64,000 bases of DNA from Paludibacteraceae bacterium (GCA_016937795.1 JAFGVV010000006.1:1-64000); one strand, 5' to 3'; shown: positions 29,642-39,865, counted from the first letter of the stretch. The notes: generated from the sequence alone by a model not told the origin. Translations and numbers: made by a program.

Positions 29642-32161
29642 ATGAAAAAACTGCTGTTGGCTTTATTAATAGCCATTCCTGTTTTTGCAACAGGGCAAAA
29701 TCAAAGCTCAAAATTTAGTGTGACAGGAATTGCCACCGACTCGCTCACGCAGGAAACCCTGCCCTATGTAACCTGTTCGCTTGCTCCAGAAAAAAATCCG
29801 TCTCAGGTTTTCAGCCGCTTTGCCGGCGATCTCAATGGACAGTTCAATGCCGAAATTAAAAATGCAGGAACTTATGTCCTTGTAGTTTCGTGCGTGGGTC
29901 AGGAGCCTTATACCACCACCTTTACGGTATCGGAACAAATCAAAAAAGCTAATCTTGGCAAAATAAAACTTGCTCCTGCACGGAAAGCGCTTAAAGATCT
30001 GGATGTCGTAGCTGTAAAACCACTTATCAAAGCCGAGGCCGACAAAATTACCTACGATGCCGAACAGGATCCGGAATCGAAATCGTCGACTGTGCTCGAT
30101 ATGCTCCGTAAAGTGCCGATGGTCACTGTGGATGGTCAGGATAATATTCAGCTGAAAGGCGCTTCGAATTTTAAATTTTTCCTCAACGGAAAGCCTACCA
30201 ATATGTTTAATAATAATCCCGGAATGATTTTGAAAAGTATTCCGGCCAATATGGTGAAAACAGTAGAAGTAATTACTCAACCCGGTGCAAAATATGACGC
30301 CGAAGGTGTGGGCGGCATTATCAATATTGTGACAGTGCAACAAAGTTCGGCAAAAGGTTATTCTGCCACAATCAACGGTCAGGGCTCATCGCGTGGTTCG
30401 TATGGTGGCGGGTTGAATCTGATTCTGCAAAGCGGAAAGTTCAGTTTTTCAGGAAATTACAATTACAGCGTTCAGAACGGATTCCCTGTAAAAACTACAA
30501 CCGTGCGCGAGACTTATGTGCCTACGCTTTATCCTTATGGCACTCAGGTGGCTACTTCCGAAAACAAAACTCCTATGCAATTTGGTAGCGGGCAGCTTAC
30601 CTACGAAGCTGATTCGATGAACCTGCTTACTTTTTCGTTCAATCGTCATTTCGGACGTCCGGAAATCACCAACGACGCTAAAACCGAAAACTACGACAAT
30701 GTGGATCCGCTTGTTCGTAATCAGGTTTTTGGCTATACACAAAAAAGCACCCAAAATCAAACCTGGGGTGGCACCGATTTTGGCGTTGACTATCAGCATT
30801 CGTTCCGCAAAAAAGCCGAAATGCTTACGGTTTCGTATCGTCTGAGCAACTCGCCCAACAGCAGCAATTATGATGCGACAAATACACTCGATTCAAATTA
30901 TGTATCTCAGCCTCAGCCCGGACTCGCTCAACACATCAAAAGCAACAATATAGCAAATACAAACGAGCACACCTTTCAGGCCGACTATACAAATCCTGTA
31001 GGCAAGGGACAAACATTAGAAATGGGTGCAAAGTATATTCGTCGTCTCAACAGTAGCACAACCAACGAGAATTTTACATATTATAATTTCAGCGGCTCGT
31101 ATCCGTTTCCGACATTTACAGGCGATAGCACAAATTCATTCAGCAACAATCAGGATATTGCGGGAGCATATAGCACTTACACTGCTAACATTGGTAAATG
31201 GAGCCTGAAAGGCGGGTTGCGCTACGAATATACATGGCTGAAAGCAAAATTCGACGACGCAGCCCGTAACTTTGGCACAGAATACGATTCGTGGGTTCCT
31301 TCGGCCATAGCAACTTATCGCCTGACCGATATGCGCAATATGAAACTTGGTTACAATATGCGCATTCAGCGTCCCGGAATCGGCTATCTGAATCCCTATG
31401 TAAACCGTAGCGACCCTAATTATATAAATTATGGTAATCCGAACCTCGACCCGGAAAACAACCACAACATTACACTGGGCTACAGCGATTTTTCGGCAAA
31501 ATACAATCTGAACGCCGAACTTTCATATTCGTTTGTAAATAATGCCATTGAACAATATTCGTTTATCAACCCCGGAAGTAGTGTGCAGGAAATCACTTAC
31601 GACAATATCGGAAAGCGCAACCAGATAGGCATGAACCTGTTCGGAAGTTATCGCGGCGTAAAATGGCTGAATCTTTATGCCAACGGAAGCGTAAATTATG
31701 TGGATTTGCGCAGCAACAATTCCGACATGGCAAATTCAGGATTCACCGGACGTGTGTTTATGGGCGGAACTATCACGCTGCCAAAAGATTTTCGTATCAG
31801 CACCGGAGCAGGTGGAAATTTGGCACAAATCAACCTTCAGGGAAGTCAGTCGGGCTTTATGTTTAGCTATATGGCCTTGTCGAAGGACTTTTTACAAAAA
31901 CGTCTGAATGTGTCGTTGAGCGGAGTTTATTTGCCATTGCCGAAAATTGTGGTTACTACAAATGGAGTGGACAGCAACACCGGTAACCCCACATTCTATC
32001 AGCGAACCGATGTGGATATTACGAAAAATGCCGAATTACGTATGAATATTTCGTATCGTTTGGGTAGTATGAATATGCAGGTGAAGAAAACAAGCAAAAC
32101 CATTTCGAACGACGACCAAAAAGAAAAACAAAATACAAGTTTCGGCGAATCGCCAATGTAA
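29642..32161 (+). CDS. TonB-dependent-receptor-like outer membrane beta-barrel protein (OMP_b-brl_3 type) with N-terminal carboxypeptidase-regulatory-like domain
   Basis: 839 aa; plug region VLDMLRKVPMVTVDGQDNIQLKG, VITQPGAKYDAEGVGGIINI. Confidence 0.9.
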   Translation: MKKLLLALLIAIPVFATGQNQSSKFSVTGIATDSLTQETLPYVTCSLAPEKNPSQVFSRFAGDLNGQFNAEIKNAGTYVLVVSCVGQEPYTTTFTVSEQIKKANLGKIKLAPARKALKDLDVVAVKPLIKAEADKITYDAEQDPESKSSTVLDMLRKVPMVTVDGQDNIQLKGASNFKFFLNGKPTNMFNNNPGMILKSIPANMVKTVEVITQPGAKYDAEGVGGIINIVTVQQSSAKGYSATINGQGSSRGSYGGGLNLILQSGKFSFSGNYNYSVQNGFPVKTTTVRETYVPTLYPYGTQVATSENKTPMQFGSGQLTYEADSMNLLTFSFNRHFGRPEITNDAKTENYDNVDPLVRNQVFGYTQKSTQNQTWGGTDFGVDYQHSFRKKAEMLTVSYRLSNSPNSSNYDATNTLDSNYVSQPQPGLAQHIKSNNIANTNEHTFQADYTNPVGKGQTLEMGAKYIRRLNSSTTNENFTYYNFSGSYPFPTFTGDSTNSFSNNQDIAGAYSTYTANIGKWSLKGGLRYEYTWLKAKFDDAARNFGTEYDSWVPSAIATYRLTDMRNMKLGYNMRIQRPGIGYLNPYVNRSDPNYINYGNPNLDPENNHNITLGYSDFSAKYNLNAELSYSFVNNAIEQYSFINPGSSVQEITYDNIGKRNQIGMNLFGSYRGVKWLNLYANGSVNYVDLRSNNSDMANSGFTGRVFMGGTITLPKDFRISTGAGGNLAQINLQGSQSGFMFSYMALSKDFLQKRLNVSLSGVYLPLPKIVVTTNGVDSNTGNPTFYQRTDVDITKNAELRMNISYRLGSMNMQVKKTSKTISNDDQKEKQNTSFGESPM

Positions 32162-32193
32162 TTTTGATTATTTGATTTTGATTTAATTTACGC

Positions 32194-32230
32194 TAAAGGC
32201 CTGACAGATTTTTAATCTGTCAGGCCTTTA
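32194..32230. terminator. terminator after the outer-membrane barrel gene
   Basis: TAAAGGCCTGACAGATTTTTAATCTGTCAGGCCTTTA near-perfect inverted repeat. Confidence 0.8.
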
Positions 32231-32252
32231 TTTTACCTACTGAAAAATAAAA

Positions 32253-32286
32253 AGGCCATTCGGAAAAACCCGAATAGCCTGAAATT
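32253..32286 (-). terminator. terminator of candidate sRNA copy B (- strand)
   Basis: - strand AGGCTATTCGGGTTTTTCCGAATGGCCTTTTTATTTTT, homologous to 8449-8483. Confidence 0.65.
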
Positions 32287-32287
32287 A

Positions 32288-32513
32288 AGTTTGTTGAAAT
32301 ATTTAATGATATATTTCTAACACAATAGAACACATAGAAATTATTTAAGAAAAAGACTTAGTTCACATAGTAAAAGTATCTGACGATACTTTTATCGCTC
32401 TGAAATTATCCCGATATTCGGGATAATCCTATGTGTTCTTAGTCTTTTCTGTTGTTTTAAAAACTATTGTGTACTATGTGGAGAAAACACATCAACAATA
32501 ATTATCGATTACT
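32288..32513 (+). repeat. MITE-like hairpin-rich element, copy 2 (226 nt), inserted at TA inside sRNA copy B
   Basis: flanks CCTGAAAT-TA...TA-TATAGTGTTTAAA rejoin to match the uninterrupted site at 8427-8449 (reverse complement CCTGAAATTATATAGAGTTTAAA). Confidence 0.85.
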
Positions 32514-32693
32514 TATATAGTGTTTAAATACAGACATCAAACCCCTATAAAATGCGAAAGGTAGCTTTGTCTCACGACAATCTACCAATCTTTTTGTTAA
32601 CCTTAAATCTAATACTATGAAAAAATCACAGCACAAAGGTAAGGCAGTTTGAGTGATTGTGCAAGAAAATAGCTGAAATATTTGCTCAAAATT

Positions 32694-32707
32694 GTGTTTT
32701 ATAACAT
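32694..32707. promoter_or_regulatory. imperfect palindrome ATGTTATAAAACAC (- strand) upstream of sRNA copy B
   Basis: same 59.5-bp centre-to-(-7) spacing as in copy A. Confidence 0.45.
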
Positions 32708-32767
32708 ATTTTTCAACTTGCACGCATGAAAGTATTTGGTTTTCACATATTTTTCAAAGCCACAAAG

Positions 32768-35557
32768 CTATTTTCTCCGTTCGAGTATCACACAACCGAT
32801 GGTTTCAACCTTCGCTTTATTCAGTTTTGCAGTGCCAATAAGCTTTGCAGGCGTAGGAATATCCTGAAAAACAGATTGAGCGTGAGCTTTGGTTACAATT
32901 AACTGTAATTCATTTCGCAAAGAACTTTCAAATCTCAGCGGAGACACACGCCATTCGGTATTGCTGTTGAAATTATCAGCCACAAGCTCATGCCCCGAAT
33001 AAATCCGCGCCACATCGCCGGTGTAATTCATTGCAAGAATAAGATCGCTCAGCCCATTGTTTTCGGCAAGCGGCAATGTAATGCTCCATTCTTTCCAGTC
33101 GGGACTGCTAAGGTTACGGAAAATTGCAGGTTCGGCAGTGATGACAGATTCCGAAAAATCACCTATACTTTTTAGTTCTGAAGGATATGTGTACGAATCC
33201 TTCATCAACCACGACCGATCGCTCAGTATTTCGATTTTCTGCGTATTGTAATACTCCAGCACAATGCGTGCAGCAAAACTTTTTAATCCTTCGGTAAATG
33301 GAAAATCAAGATAAAGCGCATTTTCGCCATTCTGAAGATAAGCAGTCAGGTCGATAGTATTGAGCGCCGAATCTTTGAATTCCTGCTGAACCCAGCGATT
33401 GTTTACATTGATACGACAAAGGCTTTCGCTTGCCATATAAAGTGTAGCTTTGCGGATTTGTGAAGGATTTTCGAGACTGAATTCCTTTATAAAAAAGCGA
33501 TGGTGAAGCTGATTTTTTTCCGTAAGCTTAGTCTGGCTATTTGCCTGAAGCCATTTGGCATCGCTAAAGAGCGATTTTTCGGTCAGCTCAGGGTTTATTA
33601 CCGGAAGTTTTTGCCGAATATCATAACGCACATACAGCCCATCGGTGGTAGTTGTCATTTCCTGATCAGGCATACTGAAACCTGTATCCGGGCCATATTT
33701 CAAAACTGAAAATTTCGGATTAGCACTGTAAATCTGAAGATTTCCGTTTTTCATCGCGAGTGACTGACCCGAAATGTAAAGTTCATTTTCTCCATTCTGT
33801 TCAAAAACCCACGCGTTAAGCGCGTCTTTTTCCGAAAGTACAGTGATAAAATATGCTTTCCCAGAGGTATTTGTAATTTTAATATGGCTGTGAATGCCCG
33901 GGCGACGAATGTTTACCAGATACCGATTCCCTTCTAGCTTAATCTTCCGGCCTTCCGATTCTACTGCTGCTATTCCTTTGGCATCGAAGCAGAATTCTGC
34001 CGGAATATTGCCGTTGGCATAAAACACAGTTCCATCTTTCACTTTGCAAAGCGCCTGCGCAGTGGCATATTTGAGCGTAAAAGCATCAAGCGAAAGGTTT
34101 ACAGGCCAGATAAAAACAGAACTGTCCGGAATCTGAATATCTTTTTCCGGAAAAATAAAACTCTCATTTTCATTTAGTTTCACTTCGAAACGTATATTTT
34201 TACGTGTTTCGCGTGGCATATATCGGCAATAATTTATTCCGAACAGAAAGGCTGAATTTACATTTTTGCGCAAAGCAAGCTGAAGTTCCCCGGGTTTGTT
34301 GTTGATAATCTGAGGTGCAGCCACAGCCAGTTCGCTACCGAAATCGTGTAAAAAATAATGAAGTTTTTTTACCTCGCGATAAGCCTGCGAAACTTCGCCC
34401 GATTCACCGATTGCAGCCTGAAAATCGTATGATTTATCGGGGTTCTGATTCTGATAACCCGTTTCGTCACGATCCTCCGTTTGCGAATGCAGCAAGCCCT
34501 GTGGATTTGTTCCACCCGCAAATACATAATATCCGGGCAGATTGCTTCCCGAGCCAATTTTGGCCGTCACCATGGCCAAACCATCTTTGGGACTAATCAC
34601 CAATCGGCGGTGATAAGTATTCTGAATGCCAACTCCCATTTCGCAGGTAAAATACGGATATTCATCGTAACTCATATATTGTTTCTGAGCAGTGGTTTCG
34701 TCACCGATTTTTTCATTTCCCCTGAAATTATCGAACAGAAAATTCTCTTCATTCACCTCACGTCGTACATGACTTGCCCAGGGAGCATCTGGATAAGCAC
34801 CAAAAAGCGGAATCACTTCGAATGGAGGCACTGAACCATTTTTCCAGCCTGTAACGGTGTAAAGAGGTACATCAATTCCGAGCGACTGCGCCAGTTGCTT
34901 TAACCACAGAATATGGGCTTCGCCCGATTTGGAACGCCAATATTCGTTTTCCAGCTGAAGACCAATCATTGGCCCACCGTCCTTGTAGTAAAGTCCCTGA
35001 AACTGTTTCGTAATTTCGCCGAAAAAACGCTTCACATATTCTTCGTACACCGGATGATTTACCCGCGTTTTGATTTGCTTTTTCCGCAGTAGCCAATCAG
35101 GGAAACCGCCGTTTCGGGCTTCGCCATGCGCCCACGGGCCAATACGCGGATAGGCATAAAGTCCGTTTGCAGCACAAAGTTTTACGAACTCACGAACATC
35201 ATACAGCCCGCTCCAGTTGAATTGTCCTTCCACTTCCTCGTGATGATTCCAAAACACATAAAAGGCCACCACATTCACACCTCCGGCTTTCATTTTCAGC
35301 AGTGTTTCTTCCCATTTTTGACGGGGCACACGTGTAAAATGCATTTCGCCCATTACAGGAATCACAGGTTTGCCGGCGATGGTCAGATAGCGACTGTTTA
35401 CAAGAATTTCCTTTCCGGTGGGTCCGGCATTTCCCATTTTAAAAACTGTTTGTGGAGCCGCATCAGCGGGCTTCGACAAATCGATCAAATAAGGATTGGC
35501 CGCAAACAGGGCAGCTGTAAGACATATTCCGGCTATAAGAGCACACACTTTTTTCAT
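32768..35557 (-). CDS. beta-galactosidase, GH35 family, secreted
   Basis: PVIPVMGEMHFTRVPRQKWEETLLKMKAGGVNVV, LQLENEY; start moved to MKKVCALIAGICLTAALFA signal peptide. Confidence 0.92.
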   Translation of the reverse strand: MKKVCALIAGICLTAALFAANPYLIDLSKPADAAPQTVFKMGNAGPTGKEILVNSRYLTIAGKPVIPVMGEMHFTRVPRQKWEETLLKMKAGGVNVVAFYVFWNHHEEVEGQFNWSGLYDVREFVKLCAANGLYAYPRIGPWAHGEARNGGFPDWLLRKKQIKTRVNHPVYEEYVKRFFGEITKQFQGLYYKDGGPMIGLQLENEYWRSKSGEAHILWLKQLAQSLGIDVPLYTVTGWKNGSVPPFEVIPLFGAYPDAPWASHVRREVNEENFLFDNFRGNEKIGDETTAQKQYMSYDEYPYFTCEMGVGIQNTYHRRLVISPKDGLAMVTAKIGSGSNLPGYYVFAGGTNPQGLLHSQTEDRDETGYQNQNPDKSYDFQAAIGESGEVSQAYREVKKLHYFLHDFGSELAVAAPQIINNKPGELQLALRKNVNSAFLFGINYCRYMPRETRKNIRFEVKLNENESFIFPEKDIQIPDSSVFIWPVNLSLDAFTLKYATAQALCKVKDGTVFYANGNIPAEFCFDAKGIAAVESEGRKIKLEGNRYLVNIRRPGIHSHIKITNTSGKAYFITVLSEKDALNAWVFEQNGENELYISGQSLAMKNGNLQIYSANPKFSVLKYGPDTGFSMPDQEMTTTTDGLYVRYDIRQKLPVINPELTEKSLFSDAKWLQANSQTKLTEKNQLHHRFFIKEFSLENPSQIRKATLYMASESLCRINVNNRWVQQEFKDSALNTIDLTAYLQNGENALYLDFPFTEGLKSFAARIVLEYYNTQKIEILSDRSWLMKDSYTYPSELKSIGDFSESVITAEPAIFRNLSSPDWKEWSITLPLAENNGLSDLILAMNYTGDVARIYSGHELVADNFNSNTEWRVSPLRFESSLRNELQLIVTKAHAQSVFQDIPTPAKLIGTAKLNKAKVETIGCVILERRK

Positions 35558-35752
35558 TGTAATAAAACGCTGATTAAATTTAGTTTTACAAAGAAACAAA
35601 AAACGTACGAAAGAGATGGGGTTAATCATTTCAAATACATGTAACTATCTTCGTTTTAATGTATTATTATACAAGCAATGGGTTAAACAAAAAACATTAT
35701 CTGTTGTTTTAATTCAGTGACAGTCAATCTCAAAAAACAGAATTTTAAAACA

Positions 35753-36307
35753 ATGAAAACAATAACACCCTCCGAAGCAGCCGGACTATTGAATACTCTC
35801 GAAGACCGGTTCGAAAAAAACAAACAAAGACATACCGGCATAAAATGGGAAAATGTGAATGCTAAGCTTCTGAAAATGCCTGAAAAACTGATTTCGCTGA
35901 AAGCTATGGAAGATACAGGCGGAGAGCCCGATGTAATTGGTTACGATGCTGCGACAGGCGAATATATTTTCTGCGATTGTTCGGCTGAAACGCCTGAAGG
36001 TCGCAGAAACGTATGTTACGACCGTGAAGCTCTGGACGCCCGAAAAGAACATAAACCATGGCACAATGCCTTTGATCTTGCTAAAGAAATTGGCGTTGAA
36101 ATACTGGACGAAAATCAATACCGCGAACTGCAAAAACTCGGAAAGTTCGATGCCAAAACTTCGAGCTGGATTGCCACTCCTGCCGATGTACGTAAACTCG
36201 GCGGAGCTATGTTTGCCGATTTTCGTTACGGGCGTGTATTTATTTACCACAACGGCGCTCAATCGTATTATGGCGTGAGAGGTTTCAGAGGATTGCTCAG
36301 AGTATAA
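35753..36307 (+). CDS. DUF4256 domain-containing protein
   Basis: MEDTGGEPDVIGYDAATGEYIFCDCSAETPEGRRNVCYDREAL pattern. Confidence 0.85.
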   Translation: MKTITPSEAAGLLNTLEDRFEKNKQRHTGIKWENVNAKLLKMPEKLISLKAMEDTGGEPDVIGYDAATGEYIFCDCSAETPEGRRNVCYDREALDARKEHKPWHNAFDLAKEIGVEILDENQYRELQKLGKFDAKTSSWIATPADVRKLGGAMFADFRYGRVFIYHNGAQSYYGVRGFRGLLRV

Positions 36308-36315
36308 ATAAAAAA

Positions 36316-37074
36316 TTATCTGTACAGGTTATCCGGAGTTGCATTTGCAAAATCGCAAATAAACTCCGCCACTACATTGCTGACAGCTTCGGCAAAAAGT
36401 TTTCCGTTTTCGGCACTTGCATGTTGCGGGTTTCCAATCCCTGTATCTTCGCTCACACGCTGCCAGTTGCGCGGAAGCCAAAACGAACGGTTATTCAAAC
36501 CTGAAATGGAGAACTGACGCGTGGCACCCGATCCGTAAGTTTCCTGAGGTTTCACATACTCAGGGTAATAATGCAGCATCATCGAAGTTTCAAGTTCCCC
36601 GGCATGATCGCCCGGCTCGGTAAAGAAACTGCGCGCATCCACCACTTTGTACCAATCGGTAGTAACGATCAGAAAATCGGGAAATTCGACAGCCAGATCG
36701 CGCACCACTCCATTAAAATTATTCCCGCCGTGACCATTCATTATGAGAAGTTTGTTGATTCCACCCCGCTTCAGCGAGCTTACCACATCGTAAAGTATAG
36801 CCTTCTGTGTTTCAACACGCATGTGGATACATATTGGGAAGTCGGTTTGACCCGGATTTTGCGAACCAAAAGGAATAGCAGGCAAAACCACCGCTTGCAC
36901 GCCCTTTACTTCAGCTTTAGCAGCAGCATCGAGACTCACAGCCCGCGAAAGCAGGTTGTCGGTGCTGTATGGTAGATGAAGATTATGAGGTTCGGTAGCT
37001 CCCCAGGGCAGTATTGCCAAACGAAATTGTGACGATTTCACATCACTCCAGCTCAGAGCATCAATATTGGTCAT
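36316..37074 (-). CDS. creatininase family protein
   Basis: LAILPWGATEPHNLHLPYSTD, MNGHGGNN, GDHAGELETS metal-binding motifs. Confidence 0.92.
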   Translation of the reverse strand: MTNIDALSWSDVKSSQFRLAILPWGATEPHNLHLPYSTDNLLSRAVSLDAAAKAEVKGVQAVVLPAIPFGSQNPGQTDFPICIHMRVETQKAILYDVVSSLKRGGINKLLIMNGHGGNNFNGVVRDLAVEFPDFLIVTTDWYKVVDARSFFTEPGDHAGELETSMMLHYYPEYVKPQETYGSGATRQFSISGLNNRSFWLPRNWQRVSEDTGIGNPQHASAENGKLFAEAVSNVVAEFICDFANATPDNLYR

Positions 37075-37430
37075 TTTGGTATTTTTTTACGATAAAATTA
37101 TTTCATACAAAGTAATGCAAATTACGGCAATTTCAACCATATCCTGAAGTTTTTTACATTAAATTCTTCATTATAATAATGAATTCTGGTTCGTTTGCTT
37201 GATCTGAAAAACAGATATCCGGCCATTAGCATTTATGCAAAACAGCAATATTGTTCCAATTTTAAATAATATCAATCCAATAAACATTTTATGAAAATAA
37301 ATACAATTCAGATATGAAAAACAGTCACTATTTTTAGCTTTCGAAAATTAAAACCATAATCCTTCAAAACTAATTTCCGGACAGATTATAAATCAGAAAC
37401 CATATTCAACATAAATAAAATACTAACAAC

Positions 37431-38633
37431 ATGAAACGTACTTTTTTAATTGTGGCGGCTATCATTTTAGTTGCAGTTTTGTTATTTTTTGCATTCAATA
37501 AATTTGCGTGCAAAGGCTCCGAAAGCAGCGATAAATGTGCCGGAAATAACTCACAGGTGCAACTTTTCGATGTAGCAGCGTTCGAAAAAACCATTGATGG
37601 CAAACAGGTAAGCCTCTACACTCTGAAAAACGAAAATGGTATGACCACACAGATTACCAATTTTGGCGGACGGGTAGTAAATCTTTGGGTAAAAGACAAA
37701 AACAACGAATTCCGCGATGTAGTTACCGGCTTTAAATCCATCGACGAATATTTGTCGGGCAACGAAGTGTTTTTCGGAGCACTTATCGGCCGCTACGGAA
37801 ACCGCATTGCCAAAGGTAAGTTCACGCTCGATGGAAAAGAATATCAGCTTGCAGTGAATAATGGTGAAAATCATTTGCATGGTGGCCCGAAAGGATTTCA
37901 TAATGTAGTTTGGGATGCACGTCAGTTCAAAAACGAAGCTGAAGAAGATGCGCTTGAACTTAGCTATCTTTCAGTTGATGGTGAAGAAGGTTACCCGGGA
38001 AATCTGAATGTAAAAGTGGTTTATACGCTGACTAAAGAAAATGAACTTAAAATCGAGTACACAGCTACCACCGACAAACCCACAGTGGCAAATATCACAC
38101 ATCATTCGTTCTTTAATCTGCACGGATTTTCGGGTGGCACTGCCGAAACAGTCAACACGCATGTGATGCAAATAAATGCATCGAAATACAATCCGACAGA
38201 CGGCGGACTTATCCCTACTGGTGTTTTAGCCAATGTGGAAGGCACTCCTATGGATTTCAGAAAGTTCACAGCCATTGGCGAAAGAGTGGAAGCTGATTTC
38301 ACTGATCTGAAAAATGGAAAAGGCTACGATCATAACTGGATTCTGGATAAAAACGGCGAAAAAGTAACTGAAGCAGCTGTAATTTACGAACCAGCTTCGG
38401 GCATTCAGCTGCGCGTCATTACCGACCAACCGGCCATGCAGTTTTATGGTGGAAACTTCTTCGAGGGAAAAGATACCGGAAAATACGGTGAAGTGTATAA
38501 TTTCCGTACTTCGTTTGCCATGGAAACGCAACATTTCCCCGACAGCCCCAACCAAAAAAGCTTTCCTACAACTACTCTGAATCCCGGTGAAACTTACAGT
38601 CACTTGTGTATTTATAAGTTTGAGATAAAGTAA
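37431..38633 (+). CDS. galM: aldose 1-epimerase, membrane-anchored/exported
   Basis: N-terminal hydrophobic segment, then GalM motifs (GRYGNRIAKGKF, NNGENHLHGG, THHSFFNL). Confidence 0.92.
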   Translation: MKRTFLIVAAIILVAVLLFFAFNKFACKGSESSDKCAGNNSQVQLFDVAAFEKTIDGKQVSLYTLKNENGMTTQITNFGGRVVNLWVKDKNNEFRDVVTGFKSIDEYLSGNEVFFGALIGRYGNRIAKGKFTLDGKEYQLAVNNGENHLHGGPKGFHNVVWDARQFKNEAEEDALELSYLSVDGEEGYPGNLNVKVVYTLTKENELKIEYTATTDKPTVANITHHSFFNLHGFSGGTAETVNTHVMQINASKYNPTDGGLIPTGVLANVEGTPMDFRKFTAIGERVEADFTDLKNGKGYDHNWILDKNGEKVTEAAVIYEPASGIQLRVITDQPAMQFYGGNFFEGKDTGKYGEVYNFRTSFAMETQHFPDSPNQKSFPTTTLNPGETYSHLCIYKFEIK

Positions 38634-38654
38634 TTGCAAAAAAAGCAGCAAACT

Positions 38655-38688
38655 AAAACGGCGATAGAACAATTTCTACCGCCGTTTA
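38655..38688. terminator. bidirectional terminator between two galM genes
   Basis: AAACGGCGaTAGAAcaaTTTCTAcCGCCGTTT. Confidence 0.75.
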
Positions 38689-38710
38689 TTTTTTTATCAA
38701 AGCTCAATGC

Positions 38711-39733
38711 TTATTCCACACTGAATTTATACACGCACCATTCGTCGTACTTTTGACCCGGGCGAAGCACTGAACTTGGGAAGTGCGCCACATTAGGTGA
38801 ATTAGGAAATCCCTGTGTTTCGAGACAAACCGAGTGTTGTTCTTCGTAGGTTTTGCCATCTTTGGCCACTTGTTTATCCACCCAGTTGGCTGTATAAACC
38901 TGCATGCCGGGCTGTGTTGTGAAAACTTCCATTTTACGACCACACGATGGAGCATAAATATATCCTGCAAGCACACAATCGCCCTGCTGCTCTTTGCGGA
39001 GACACCAGTTATTGTCAATTCCACGTCCGGGCACATAAACCTCAGCATCCACACGTTCGTCGATAACCACAGGCTGGCGGAAATCAAATGCAGTTCCATC
39101 AACCGGACGAATTTCGCCCGAAGGAGCGAAAGAATCATCGAGAATAGTCACAAAATCGGCATTGATTTGCAACAAATGATCGCGCACAGTCCCATTTCCC
39201 GCACCTTTCAGATTGAAATACGAGTGATTGGTCAGTCCGATCACTGTAGGCTTATCAGTCGTTGCTTCGTAGTGAATACTCAGCTCGTTATCGTCAGTAA
39301 GCTCGTATGTGCAAGTTACATCCAGGTTTCCGGGATAGCCTTCTTCACCATCGGGCGAGAGCAAGCAAAGCACCAGTTTCGAAGGAGTTACTTCTTTTAC
39401 ATCCCACACCTTGGTATTGAAAGCATCCACACCACCATGCAGTGCGTTTGTTCCGTTATTGACAGCCAGATTATATTCCACACCATCAATTTTAAATTTA
39501 CCATCCTTGATGCGGTTTGCAAAGCGACCACACACAGCACCAAAGTACTCCTCTTTTTCAATCACTTCGTCGAGCGTATCGAATCCGAGTACCACATCGT
39601 CGAATTTTCCATCGCGATCAGCTGCAAAAAGGCGAACCACTTTGGCTCCGAAATTGGTAATATCGGCACTCATGCCATTGCTGTTTTTCAATGTAAACAT
39701 CGAAACAGTCTTACCATCAATTATTTTTTCCAT
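38711..39733 (-). CDS. galM: aldose 1-epimerase (cytoplasmic)
   Basis: GRFANRIKDGKF, NNGTNALHGG, TNHSYFNL; no signal sequence; upstream of galK on the same strand. Confidence 0.93.
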   Translation of the reverse strand: MEKIIDGKTVSMFTLKNSNGMSADITNFGAKVVRLFAADRDGKFDDVVLGFDTLDEVIEKEEYFGAVCGRFANRIKDGKFKIDGVEYNLAVNNGTNALHGGVDAFNTKVWDVKEVTPSKLVLCLLSPDGEEGYPGNLDVTCTYELTDDNELSIHYEATTDKPTVIGLTNHSYFNLKGAGNGTVRDHLLQINADFVTILDDSFAPSGEIRPVDGTAFDFRQPVVIDERVDAEVYVPGRGIDNNWCLRKEQQGDCVLAGYIYAPSCGRKMEVFTTQPGMQVYTANWVDKQVAKDGKTYEEQHSVCLETQGFPNSPNVAHFPSSVLRPGQKYDEWCVYKFSVE

Positions 39734-39745
39734 AATATTTTATTT

Positions 39746-39860
39746 ACCCCTAACCCCTAAAGGGGAACTAAGTTAGTTTCATTTATTTATTGTCTGTCAA
39801 ATTAATAATATCATTATCATATTATCAAATATCTCTTATTCCCCTTTAGGGGTTAGGGGT
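39746..39860. repeat. intergenic segment bounded by inverted ACCCCTAACCCCTAAAGGGG / CCCCTTTAGGGGTTAGGGGT units
   Basis: read directly at both ends between galM and galK. Confidence 0.75.
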
Positions 39861-39865
39861 CATTT

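Larger units (their letters stand above)
32253..32631 (-). ncRNA. candidate structured small RNA copy B, interrupted by the MITE-like element before its terminator
   Basis: TACCTTTG promoter at 32634-32641 (- strand); body 32516-32630 homologous to copy A with compensating hairpin changes. Confidence 0.55.

Noticed and set aside
29708-30343. 211-aa ORF on the - strand
   Set aside because: Antisense to the outer-membrane barrel gene; no plausible domain
38834-39760. 308-aa ORF on the + strand
   Set aside because: Antisense to cytoplasmic galM; shadow ORF
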